64,000 bases of DNA from UBA4416 sp040387475 (GTDB taxonomy: Bacteria; Bacteroidota; Bacteroidia; B-17B0; Aurantibacillaceae): contig JAZKDT010000059.1 of NCBI GenBank assembly GCA_040387475.1, positions 11,928 to 75,927 on the forward strand, read 5' to 3'. A program made the translations under genes and the position numbers. Positions 26,879 through 35,408 of this stretch are shown piece by piece. Each line of letters opens with the position of its first letter. The stretch's first letter is position 1. The notes below the pieces were generated by a model. The model searched no databases. It saw only the letters and a program-made list of their open reading frames with translations, and was not told where the DNA came from.

Positions 26879-27838
26879 CTATAGATTGATTTTCTTTTCT
26901 AATAAATAATTATTCCTGTCGGGAGAATTTCTTAAAATTAATTCGCCGATAAAGCCAGCTAAAAACAACATGGTTCCCAACATCATTGAAGTTAAAGCAA
27001 TATAAAATGATGGTCGGTCGGTTAATAAGCGTGCTGCTTTATGGATAATAAATGCGTGATAAAATTTATCGATTCCTAAATACATTACTGAAAAAAGTCC
27101 TACCATAAACATCAGCGTTCCAATTAAACCAAAAAAGTGCATAGGTCGTTTTCCAAATTTAGATAAGAAGGTGATAGTCAGTAGATCTAGAAAGCCATTG
27201 ATAAAGCGTTCCCAGCCAAATTTACTGACACCATATTTACGGGCCTGGTGCTGAACTACCTTCTCCCCTATTTTTGTAAAGCCGGCGTTTTTAGCCAGAA
27301 CCGGTATAAAGCGATGCATTTCGCCATAGATTTCAATGCCTTTAACTACTTCTTTGCGGTAGGCTTTTAAACCACAATTCATATCATGTAACTTAATACC
27401 TGAGATCAATCGGTTAGTACCGTTATATAATTTGGAAGGAATATTTTTAGTGAATGTATTATCGAATCTCTTTTGCTTCCAACCGCTCACCAGGTCGTAA
27501 TCTCCCGAGGTGATCATTTTATAGAGTTCGGGGATTTCATCCGGAGAATCCTGCAAATCAGCATCCATGGTAATCACTACATCGCCCTGTGCGGCTTCAA
27601 ATCCTACATGTAAGCCTGGAGACTTGCCGTAATTGCGGCGAAATTTAATGGCTTTTACACAATGATTTTGAGCTGCCAGTGATTCAATCACCCGCCATGA
27701 CTTATCTTTGCTACCATCATCCACAAACACAATTTCGTAAGAAAATCCATTCTCATCCATCACGCGTTTAATCCAATCGTGCAATTCGGGCAACGATTCT
27801 TCTTCGTTAAATAAGGGGATGACAATAGAGATGTTCAT
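26879..27838 (-). CDS. Family 2 glycosyltransferase, DPM1/GtrB-like
   Basis: 319 residues. The GT-A domain carries VIPLFNEEESLPEL (5-18), VFVDDGSKDKSW and MDADLQDSPDE, the DxD metal site. Two C-terminal membrane helices follow (about 230-255 and 280-300, AFIGELIL). The family transfers sugars such as mannose, glucose or Ara4N precursors from nucleotide sugars to polyprenyl phosphate on the cytosolic face of the inner membrane. The sugar cannot be read from sequence. It may share an mRNA with the downstream membrane protein gene. Confidence 0.88.
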   Translation of the reverse strand: MNISIVIPLFNEEESLPELHDWIKRVMDENGFSYEIVFVDDGSKDKSWRVIESLAAQNHCVKAIKFRRNYGKSPGLHVGFEAAQGDVVITMDADLQDSPDEIPELYKMITSGDYDLVSGWKQKRFDNTFTKNIPSKLYNGTNRLISGIKLHDMNCGLKAYRKEVVKGIEIYGEMHRFIPVLAKNAGFTKIGEKVVQHQARKYGVSKFGWERFINGFLDLLTITFLSKFGKRPMHFFGLIGTLMFMVGLFSVMYLGIDKFYHAFIIHKAARLLTDRPSFYIALTSMMLGTMLFLAGFIGELILRNSPDRNNYLLEKKINL

Positions 27839-27916
27839 ATAAGAGTTTAAAAATCAGCATTATTTAGCCAACGTACAAATTTTACGAAAAATATGCTAAT
27901 AATGAAATAAATTCTA

Positions 27917-27924
27917 TACTTTTG
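27917..27924 (+). promoter_or_regulatory. -7 box (TACTTTTG) of the SRP RNA gene
   Basis: A perfect TAnnTTTG five bases before the predicted 5' end of the SRP RNA, which places transcription start at the right distance. No clear TTG element upstream. Confidence 0.5.
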
Positions 27925-27928
27925 CGGT

Positions 27929-28023
27929 GGGTAAGTCTTTCACGACCAGCTCCTGTCAAATCCCCCAGGATGGGAACATAGCAAGGGTAGATGGTTGAGC
28001 GGTGCGATGAAAGTAGCTTACCC
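27929..28023 (+). ncRNA. ffs: Signal recognition particle RNA (small bacterial type)
   Basis: The 5' end GGGTAAG pairs with 3' CTTACCC. The apical helix 8 contains CTCCTGTCAAATCCCCCAGG, then GGAACATAGCAAGGGTAGA, the conserved asymmetric-loop sequence of bacterial 4.5S-like RNA. A T7 run immediately after the 3' arm serves as an intrinsic terminator. It binds Ffh and directs membrane and secretory proteins to SecYEG. Boundaries are taken from the terminal pairing and are good to a few bases. Confidence 0.9.
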
Positions 28024-28092
28024 TTTTTTTGTGCCCTTTTTTTACCCTTCCCGTTAAACCTTTTTGTAAAATTGCCATCTGAGTAAAGTATT

Positions 28093-28827
28093 TTGAAACT
28101 TCTCTTATATAGTTTATGTGTCCTGATCTGTTCCCTAACATCAGAGCCTTCGCATGCACAAAACTCAAAGCAATACCTTACTGATTCTTTAACCCGAAAA
28201 TTTCAAAAAGATAGTGCACACATATACAGATTTAAATTAATCAGACCTTACATAGCCATTGATAACAGAAATTCATTTATTAAAGAAGGTCCGGTGAATG
28301 TAAAAGGTTTTCAGTTTGGTATAATTATCAAAGAACATCATACCGTGGGCCGAGGTATCTATAGCTTGCAGGATAATTCCAAACAAAATTTAACCAGTCT
28401 CGACGAAAATAGCATTCCTCTTAAAAGAACGTTGAATTTAAATTACGTGACTTTGTTTTATCAATACACGATTATTGATACACGCTTCTTTGAATTGGCG
28501 CTTCCCCTCGAAATAGGCTTAGGAACTTACCGATTGAAACTCATTGACGATATACAAGATAAAGTTGTATCCGAAAAAACAGGTAGTACAACTCTTACCA
28601 GCGGCGGGGCCGATATTGTATTGAAACCTTTTAAATGGGTAGGTCTCACTGCAAGTGCAGGTTATCGATTTGCTTTTGATAAGAATCCAAATATAAATTT
28701 TAGCGGGGCCTATTATTCTTACGGCCTATGGGTTGATTTAAGACAAATATACCGGGATACTAAATTTTATGGATTCACCCGTAAAAAATACAGGCGGCAC
28801 ATGAAAGAAATTATGAAAGAGCATTAA
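28093..28827 (+). CDS. Hypothetical exported outer-membrane-type protein (TTG start)
   Basis: 244 residues with a signal peptide (KLLLYSLCVLICS, cleavage near SHAQ) and a beta-strand pattern (GFQFGIIIKEHHTVG, LNYVTLFYQYTII, FELALPLEIGLGTY, LTASAGYRFAFD) consistent with a small outer membrane barrel. A basic C-terminal tail reads RRHMKEIMKEH. The family is unknown. A stop lies at 28084-28086 and the frame contains no ATG until codons near the 3' end, so initiation has to be at TTG 28093 or ATT 28090. It begins 70 bp after the SRP RNA. Confidence 0.65.
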   Translation: MKLLLYSLCVLICSLTSEPSHAQNSKQYLTDSLTRKFQKDSAHIYRFKLIRPYIAIDNRNSFIKEGPVNVKGFQFGIIIKEHHTVGRGIYSLQDNSKQNLTSLDENSIPLKRTLNLNYVTLFYQYTIIDTRFFELALPLEIGLGTYRLKLIDDIQDKVVSEKTGSTTLTSGGADIVLKPFKWVGLTASAGYRFAFDKNPNINFSGAYYSYGLWVDLRQIYRDTKFYGFTRKKYRRHMKEIMKEH

Positions 28828-28828
28828 T

Positions 28829-30907
28829 CTACTTTTGTACGATTAATTTAACCGGCTTTCCGACGTCCTTTCCGTTATTTACGAAACGACACAGATAGGT
28901 ACCACTTTCAAAATGAGTTAACGAAATAGCCATTTCGTTATGAATAGCCTGCCTGTAAGTTTGCGTCAACATTTCTCTTCCTAATAAATCGCAGATAATA
29001 ATGGTTGAATTTGTCAATGCACTATTCTCTGAATTTACAAATACCATATCTGTTGTCGGATTTGGGAATAGCGTAATCGCATTCTCCAATCCCGAAAGCT
29101 TATCAACACCTGTAATCATACAATTTCCAGGCATATTCGCATCTAACCAGGTAATACGCGTTGAGATCCAGGATTTAAATAAGTTAATGTCTCCCTGAAA
29201 TGTAGTTGGCTGCGTTCCTACTTCTGGAGTTCCAACATCAACACCCTGGGTAGACCATTTAGCCTGGTGACGTTGCTGTGCTGAATCCAGGTAAACAGCC
29301 GCGGAATCAATATAACTAAATAAATTGGTTGTACTTAAAACAGTGTTCCTTAAATTAACCCATCTGCACCTGAGTTCATTTCTAAAAGTAGAATCCTCCA
29401 ATAGTCTCACATACCATCCATTTGAATTTACATCCGGATTACAATCATTTATTTTATAAGCCCAACCCGACCCATTGGTAGCCGAAAAAATACTACATCC
29501 TGGGATATTGGTCCAGGCCCAATCGAAGTCCCAGACTGGTCCGGCTTTCAATTTTCCTCCGTTGTCATCCCTGTCTTTATGCATGAACCAACTCTTCTTA
29601 AAACCGTCGTTATTACGCGATAATTCGTTCACGATAAAGTAATCAATAAATGAAGCTGTGCTCAGATAAGCTCGGTAACCTGTTAAGGGATCAGCGAATG
29701 TTGACCCATACAAAGCCGTTTCCATGGTGTTAACGTAAGCTTGAATATATGTTTTTTGTTGCGCCGTTATATTGTCAGGTTTTGGATACTCATAAACCAA
29801 ATGCACAGGAAAAGAGGGATGATCTACAGGCTGATAATTTAACAACCAGCTATTAGATGCGTCCCAGTAATCGTTTTTAATAATGTAGCCACCGGTCATA
29901 TTTATTCCTGAATTTTCGGTGGAATCCAGTTTCGCAATATCAACCCGGTTATTATCCCGTTTGATTTTTTCGGATAAAAAATAAACACCCTGGTATTGAC
30001 CATTTAATACCACCTCACAAGGTTTGGATCTGGTAGCATAATGTCCCATCTGTTCAAATAGTTAATTAGCCAATGAATTTCTAAGGTAGGTTCTGTCGTT
30101 GTATGTTGCAAGTAAACACCAATCATGTTCAGGAGGCATTCCTAACAGCGTTGTATCGTTTTCGAGCATAGCTGTATTCCTGGTTTCAATGGCATAAGGC
30201 TTCTGAGGCAAGCTTGCCGAAAAATTTCCACGAATCTCGATCCCAATGTTGTTATTGTAAGCATTGGGTGCATCGGTAACATGGTTTATCATACCAGGGC
30301 CATTATTAATGATTTTCATATGAGCATTTATCTTGGGATCATTTATAATCGTTTGAGAAAACGTGTTAATGACAACAATCGGTAAATTAGAAGAGGTGAA
30401 TATATTTGGCAAAGGCGCATTTGTTGCAAACGTTATACTCCAGTTCAACAAGTTACCTACATCACTGGCGTATGTATCCACTATTCTCAATTTCCAAATG
30501 CCATTTCCATTTTGGCCATTGTTTGCATTTCCTAACGTATTCATAGGCTTATAAGTTCCTGAGAAAGGTGCAGATCCTGAAACTATCGAAGTAGTTACCG
30601 TTTGATTAAAGCATGTATTCGTAAAATTATTTCCGCTCCCGCCAACATAAGATAATAACATAACATCAGTTCCATCAGGAGCTATCAAATTAATATTCAA
30701 ATCAGAATCATAGGTATGTGTGATATTCATACACACATTTACTAATCCGTGTGTAGCATTCAGCGTAGCAGGTGTTAGCCCGGCAACATTTATATTGAAA
30801 TCATTATTTTGCCCGTCATCGGAAATTGCACCGCCACCTCCTGAAAACGTTTGAGCATAGAGACCTGCAGAAAAAACCAAAAGTATTAACGAGAATAGAA
30901 GTTTCAT
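28829..30907 (-). pseudogene. CotH-type T9SS protein interrupted by one in-frame stop
   Basis: Read as one frame this is a 692-codon gene with a TAA at 30064-30062. Codons before it (30907-30065, 281 residues) encode a signal peptide, a proprotein-convertase P-like domain and the start of the CotH domain. Codons after it (first ATG at 30049) encode the rest of CotH and a T9SS type A sorting domain (LFPNPTTDMVFV). The neighbouring paralog reads RNVLSYDIANKTGHYA where this gene reads RNSLAN, stop, LFEQMGHYA: same length, same frame. So it is a nonsense codon, not a frameshift. It may be a pseudogene, a true two-part gene or a sequencing error. CotH domains are atypical protein kinases; a kinase role is family knowledge. 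Confidence 0.75.
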
Positions 30908-30939
30908 TTTATATACATCAAAGATTTCAGGATTTGGAG

Positions 30940-33006
30940 TTAGTTGGTTTTAATAATTTTTTTCACAATATTCTTTTTGCCACTTGTGATTTTTAAAAAA
31001 TAAACTCCGTTGTTTAAAGATTGGTCAAAGTTAATTTCTATGTTGCTTTCACCATCATTCAAATCCTTTGCTCGTAGCTGCTTAACCACGTTTCCTAATA
31101 CATCAGTTACCTGAAAATCGACCGTTTGTTGATACGCCAAATACAGTTTAACATTAAAGTTATGGCTAAAAGGATTGGGAGAAAGTGTTACGTTTTTATC
31201 GCTCAATTCATTTTCACTTAATCCAACCGTACAAACACCCGGCAAATTAGAATCCATCCAGGTAATACGATTAAGTATCCAGTTTTTCAACGCAGTAATT
31301 TCTCCGGCGTAACTGGTTGCTATAGGACTTGGATTGGGCCAGGTATAAACTCCCAAAATGGGCCACAGGTCAAAATGTCGAGCTTGTGCTTGATTTAAGT
31401 GCCCTGCCACCGAATCAATGTAATTATTTAAAACAGGAATGCTGAGCGTCGTTAAACGTAACTCGTTCCATCTGCATTTAAGCTCCGCTGTATAACCGGG
31501 ATCTTCTAATAATCGTCTCCACCAAAAATTATTTTGCCAGCCACCAGGACAAACCGTTCCCTGGTTCCATGCCCATCCGGTATAAAGTTCGGCCTGGCAA
31601 TAATCTGCATTCCACCAGGCTATATTGTAATCCCAGGCAGGGCCCGCATGTAATTTGCCGCCCTGGCTGTATTTATCTTTATGAAAAAAAGTACTCAGGC
31701 GGTAACCGTCGACATTTTTACTTAATTCGTTTAAAAGAAAATAATCAATAAACGTAGTGACACCAATATATTTTCTGTAGCCAGTAACCGGGTTAGAAAA
31801 TGTGGGGCTGGCTAATACATCTTCTACCGTGTCAATATAGGCTTGAATATATGCTTTTTGTTGAGGGGCAATATCAGTAGCGTTTGGATAAACGTAAACA
31901 AAATTTACCGGCGTACCATCATCAGCATTATAGGAAGATGTCCAATAGGTATTAGGTCCGTCATCCCTGTCTACTTTTATAATATAGCCTCCGGTTAACT
32001 GATCGCCTGAAATATCTGTTGGCAATAATTTAGAAACATCAACGCGATTATTATCGCGCTTTACTTTTTCCATTAATACATAAATACCCTGGTACTGGCC
32101 GTTAATCAGCAATTCACAAAATTGGGTGCGTGATGCATAGTGTCCTGTTTTATTAGCAATATCATAACTTAAAACATTTCTGATACATGTTTTATCGTCG
32201 TATGGCGCATATAAAATCCAATCATGTTCAGCAGGCATTCCCAATAAAATAGTATCATTGTCTAAATTGTTAACGTCTCTTGTTTCAAGTCCGTACGACT
32301 TTTGAGGAAAACCTGAAGAACTCGACCCTCGAATTTCTATACCAATATTATTATTATACGCATTTGGTAAATCAGTCGTGTAATTAGTTACTCCCGGTCC
32401 ATTATAAATGATCTTCATTCCTGCATCTATTTTGGGTTCATTAACAATAGTTTGAGAAAATGTATTGATCATAACAATAGGCAAGTCAGAAGCAGTAAAT
32501 ACATTTGGAAGTGGAGCATTTGATCCAAACGTTATACTCCAATTTAATAAATTTCCTACATCCTGCGCATACGTATCTACAATTCTTAGTTTCCAGGCGC
32601 CATTACCGTTTTGGTTATTGTTAGCATTTCCCAGCGTATTCATCGGTTTAAAAGTACCCGTAAATGGTGCGGAGCCTGAAAATATGGAGTTAGTGACCGT
32701 TTGATTAAAACAGGTATTAGTGAAATTATTTCCGCTTCCTCCTGCCCCCGAAACCAACATCATATTTGTTCCATCTGGTGCGATTAAATTAATGTTCAAA
32801 TCCGAATCATAGGTATGCGTGATATTAAAACAAACACTCACTAATCCGTGCGTATTGTTTAGAGCGGAAGGCGCAAGACCGTTGACGTTAATAGTGAAAT
32901 CATTATTTTGTCCGTCATCTGATATACCACCACCCGTTCCCGAAAATGTTTGAGAGCAGAGGTTAATTGAAAAAAGAATTAAAAAAAAATGTAGGAGTTT
33001 TGTCAT
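30940..33006 (-). CDS. CotH kinase-domain secreted protein with P-domain and T9SS sorting signal
   Basis: 688 residues from ATG 33006; an ATG at 33048 would add a charged 14-residue extension before the signal peptide. Order: signal peptide (ends LCSQ), P-like jelly roll (about 18-160; ISDDGQNNDFTINV, NNQNGNGAWKLRIVDTY), CotH domain (about 180-600; GLETRDVN, LINGQYQGIYVLMEKVKRDN, AGPAWDYN), and a T9SS type A domain (TLSPNPFSHNFNV, NGVYFLKITSGKK). CotH of spore coats phosphorylates proteins; Bacteroidota homologs are exported, with unknown targets. It is the intact partner of the interrupted gene 33 bp downstream; the two are a tandem duplication. Confidence 0.85.
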   Translation of the reverse strand: MTKLLHFFLILFSINLCSQTFSGTGGGISDDGQNNDFTINVNGLAPSALNNTHGLVSVCFNITHTYDSDLNINLIAPDGTNMMLVSGAGGSGNNFTNTCFNQTVTNSIFSGSAPFTGTFKPMNTLGNANNNQNGNGAWKLRIVDTYAQDVGNLLNWSITFGSNAPLPNVFTASDLPIVMINTFSQTIVNEPKIDAGMKIIYNGPGVTNYTTDLPNAYNNNIGIEIRGSSSSGFPQKSYGLETRDVNNLDNDTILLGMPAEHDWILYAPYDDKTCIRNVLSYDIANKTGHYASRTQFCELLINGQYQGIYVLMEKVKRDNNRVDVSKLLPTDISGDQLTGGYIIKVDRDDGPNTYWTSSYNADDGTPVNFVYVYPNATDIAPQQKAYIQAYIDTVEDVLASPTFSNPVTGYRKYIGVTTFIDYFLLNELSKNVDGYRLSTFFHKDKYSQGGKLHAGPAWDYNIAWWNADYCQAELYTGWAWNQGTVCPGGWQNNFWWRRLLEDPGYTAELKCRWNELRLTTLSIPVLNNYIDSVAGHLNQAQARHFDLWPILGVYTWPNPSPIATSYAGEITALKNWILNRITWMDSNLPGVCTVGLSENELSDKNVTLSPNPFSHNFNVKLYLAYQQTVDFQVTDVLGNVVKQLRAKDLNDGESNIEINFDQSLNNGVYFLKITSGKKNIVKKIIKTN

Positions 33007-33197
33007 ATGAATTCGTTGTTTAACGAATTTACATAAAATTAACTTCAATTTATCATAGAATATACATTAAATAACTTTACTATGGTATTTATAAATCACT
33101 GATCTTAACACCGGTAAACTAATTTGTATTTGGATGACTTTAATTAAATTTACTGAATATGCTAATTATGAGTAGTTTTATTATAAAAATAACCCCT

Positions 33198-35345
33198 ATG
33201 AAAAAAATTTATCTTCTCGTTCTTTTTTTATCCTGTTTCAGAGTTTACTCGCAGGTAGTTACTTATTATAAAGATGCTGATTTGGATACGTATGGTAATC
33301 CGGCAATAAGTCAAAATTCGTCTACAGGTGCGCCCGTAGGTTACGTATTGGACAATACAGATTGTAACGACAGTGATCCAAATTCTAATCCCGGAGAAAT
33401 AGATATTTGCAATAACATGGATGATAATTGCAACGGCTGGATTGACGAGGGAGGAACAACTACTTTTTACAGGGATTTTGACAACGACGGGTTTGGAATG
33501 GCGAGTAGCGGCACAACCCTTGCCTGTACAGCTCCTCCCGGTTATGCCGGCAATAATGCTGATTGTAACGACGGAAATGCAAATATTCATCCGGGTGCGA
33601 CTGAAATTATTGGCGACGGTATAGATCAGGATTGTAATATGATGGAAATGTGTTACGTGGATGCTGATAATGACGGATATCGGCCTAACAGCACGGCCAC
33701 TGTAAATAGCTCTGACATGGATTGTGTTGATGCCTACGAGGCAACTCCGTCCGATCCGGTAGGCGATTGTGATGATGCCAATATGAACATCAATCCCGGT
33801 CGTCCGGAGATGTGCAATGGCGTGGATGATGATTGCGACGGGCTTATTGACGAAGGATTTACTACGACTTACTACAGGGATTTTGATAGCGATGGATACG
33901 GAATGGCTGCCAGCGGGACAACTATCGCATGTTCTGCTCCAACAGGATATGTATCTAATAATACAGATTGTAACGATGGAAATTCCGCCATCCATCCAGG
34001 TGCTGTTGAAATTATTGGCGACGGGATAGACCAGAATTGCAACTCTATGGAAGTTTGCTACGCTGATGCAGATAATGATGGCTACAGACCTAATAGCACG
34101 GCAACTGTTAATAGCTCTGATTTGGATTGTAATGATGCGTTCGAAGCTACAACCACAGATCCGGTTGGTGATTGTGATGATGCCAATTTTAACATTCATC
34201 CCGGAAGTTTCGAGATTTGCAATGGAATAGATGAAGACTGCGATAGTTTTATTGACGAAGGGCTAACCACCACCTATTACCGTGATTTTGATAGTGATGG
34301 ATATGGCATGGCCAGTAGTGGAACAACTGTTGCTTGTACCGCGCCTGCCGGATATGTATCTAATAATACAGATTGTAACGATGGAGACCCAGGCGTTCAT
34401 CCGGGTGCTACCGAAATTATTGGCGATGGAATCGACCAGGATTGCAACACCATGGAAGTGTGCTACGCTGATGCAGATAATGATGGATACCGCCCTAACA
34501 GCACAGCTACAGTAAACAGCTCTGATTTAGATTGCTTCGATGCTTTTGAAGCTGTTGGTGCGGATCCCACAGCAGATTGTAATGACAATGATTTTAACAT
34601 GAATCCCGGGGTTGTAGATATTTGCAACGGCATGGATGATAATTGCAATAGTTGGATTGATGAAGGAGGGACGACTATTTTCTACAGAGACTTTGATAGC
34701 GACGGATATGGCATGGCTGCAAGTGGCACTACTATGGCATGCTCTGCTCCTCCGGGTTATGCCTCAAATAATATGGATTGTAATGATGCAGACGGGAACA
34801 TCCATCCGGCAGCCACCGAGATTTGCGATGGAGCGAATGTTGATGAAAATTGTAATGGCTTAGCAGATGACTCTGATGCTTCCGCTATCAATACAATTGT
34901 ATTTTATTTAGATGCAGATGGCGACAGTTTTGGCGTTACATCTAACTCCATTACCAAATGCGATCCTATTGGCTCATATTCGGCTATCATTGGCGGTGAT
35001 TGTGATGACTCCAATCCAAATATTAATCCAAATATGTTAGAAATAGTGAATGGAATAGATGACAACTGTGACGGAGCCGTAGATGAATTATCAACTTCTA
35101 TAGTTGAGTTAAGTACAATTGATAAAATTTATCTTTATCCAAATCCTGCCAGCGAAAAAATTACTGTTGTGGGAATCACATCCAAAACAAAATATCAAAT
35201 TATCAATTATATTGGTGCAATAGTGCAGGAAGACTGGATTGATGCGGAAAACCCAACTATCCCTATCAAATCTCTATCATCGGGGTTGTATCAGGTAAAA
35301 TTGATTAAAGACAAAACAAAAGCTATTAAATTAATTAAAGAATAA
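33198..35345 (+). CDS. Secreted MopE-like metal-binding repeat protein with T9SS domain
   Basis: 715 residues from ATG 33198 (MKKIYLLVLF, signal peptide ending VYSQ). The body is made of MopE-type motifs such as CNDGNANIHPGATE plus DQDCN and MDDNCNGWIDEG, alternating with calcium-type DADNDGYRPNS and DFDSDGYGMA loops. The C-terminal about 80 residues are a T9SS type A sorting domain (YLYPNPASEKITVVG, SGLYQVKLIKDKT). The parent family was named from the copper-repressed MopE of Methylococcus; Asp-rich loops more probably bind calcium here. Three 405-bp units repeat exactly in length. A bidirectional terminator follows. Confidence 0.85.
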   Translation: MKKIYLLVLFLSCFRVYSQVVTYYKDADLDTYGNPAISQNSSTGAPVGYVLDNTDCNDSDPNSNPGEIDICNNMDDNCNGWIDEGGTTTFYRDFDNDGFGMASSGTTLACTAPPGYAGNNADCNDGNANIHPGATEIIGDGIDQDCNMMEMCYVDADNDGYRPNSTATVNSSDMDCVDAYEATPSDPVGDCDDANMNINPGRPEMCNGVDDDCDGLIDEGFTTTYYRDFDSDGYGMAASGTTIACSAPTGYVSNNTDCNDGNSAIHPGAVEIIGDGIDQNCNSMEVCYADADNDGYRPNSTATVNSSDLDCNDAFEATTTDPVGDCDDANFNIHPGSFEICNGIDEDCDSFIDEGLTTTYYRDFDSDGYGMASSGTTVACTAPAGYVSNNTDCNDGDPGVHPGATEIIGDGIDQDCNTMEVCYADADNDGYRPNSTATVNSSDLDCFDAFEAVGADPTADCNDNDFNMNPGVVDICNGMDDNCNSWIDEGGTTIFYRDFDSDGYGMAASGTTMACSAPPGYASNNMDCNDADGNIHPAATEICDGANVDENCNGLADDSDASAINTIVFYLDADGDSFGVTSNSITKCDPIGSYSAIIGGDCDDSNPNINPNMLEIVNGIDDNCDGAVDELSTSIVELSTIDKIYLYPNPASEKITVVGITSKTKYQIINYIGAIVQEDWIDAENPTIPIKSLSSGLYQVKLIKDKTKAIKLIKE
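33471..34685 (+). repeat. Three tandem 405-bp (135-codon) coding repeats
   Basis: The landmark encoding RDFDNDGFGM or RDFDSDGYGM starts at 33471, 33876, 34281 and 34686, exactly 405 bp apart each time. Each unit contains SGTT, CSAP or CTAP, the TDCNDG motif, EIIGDGIDQDCN, DADNDGYRPNSTATV and MopE motif residues. A fourth, partial unit follows from 34686. Constant unit length with third-position differences indicates in-frame duplication kept by selection. Confidence 0.9.
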
Positions 35346-35358
35346 GGTTTATAAACGT

Positions 35359-35392
35359 AAAAAAGCCGTTCCAATACTGGAACGGCTTTTTT
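35359..35392. terminator. Bidirectional intrinsic terminator
   Basis: A 9-bp perfect stem GCCGTTCCA/TGGAACGGC (35365-35373 with 35378-35386), loop ATAC, flanked by A6 on the left and T6 on the right, so it can act on both strands. It sits between the converging MopE-like and carB genes. Confidence 0.9.
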
Positions 35393-35408
35393 GTTTTTAT
35401 TAAAACAA

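Noticed and set aside
33228..34199. Long open frame on the minus strand opposite the MopE-like gene
   Set aside because: It mirrors the 405-bp repeats of the real gene, has a composition set by them (Ile/Val/Arg-rich) and no start context or family. The sense strand has a signal peptide, conserved motifs and a T9SS domain.
33471..34685. Regular 405-bp spacing considered as a CRISPR-like array
   Set aside because: Units are coding, long and contiguous without unique spacers, and no cas gene is present.
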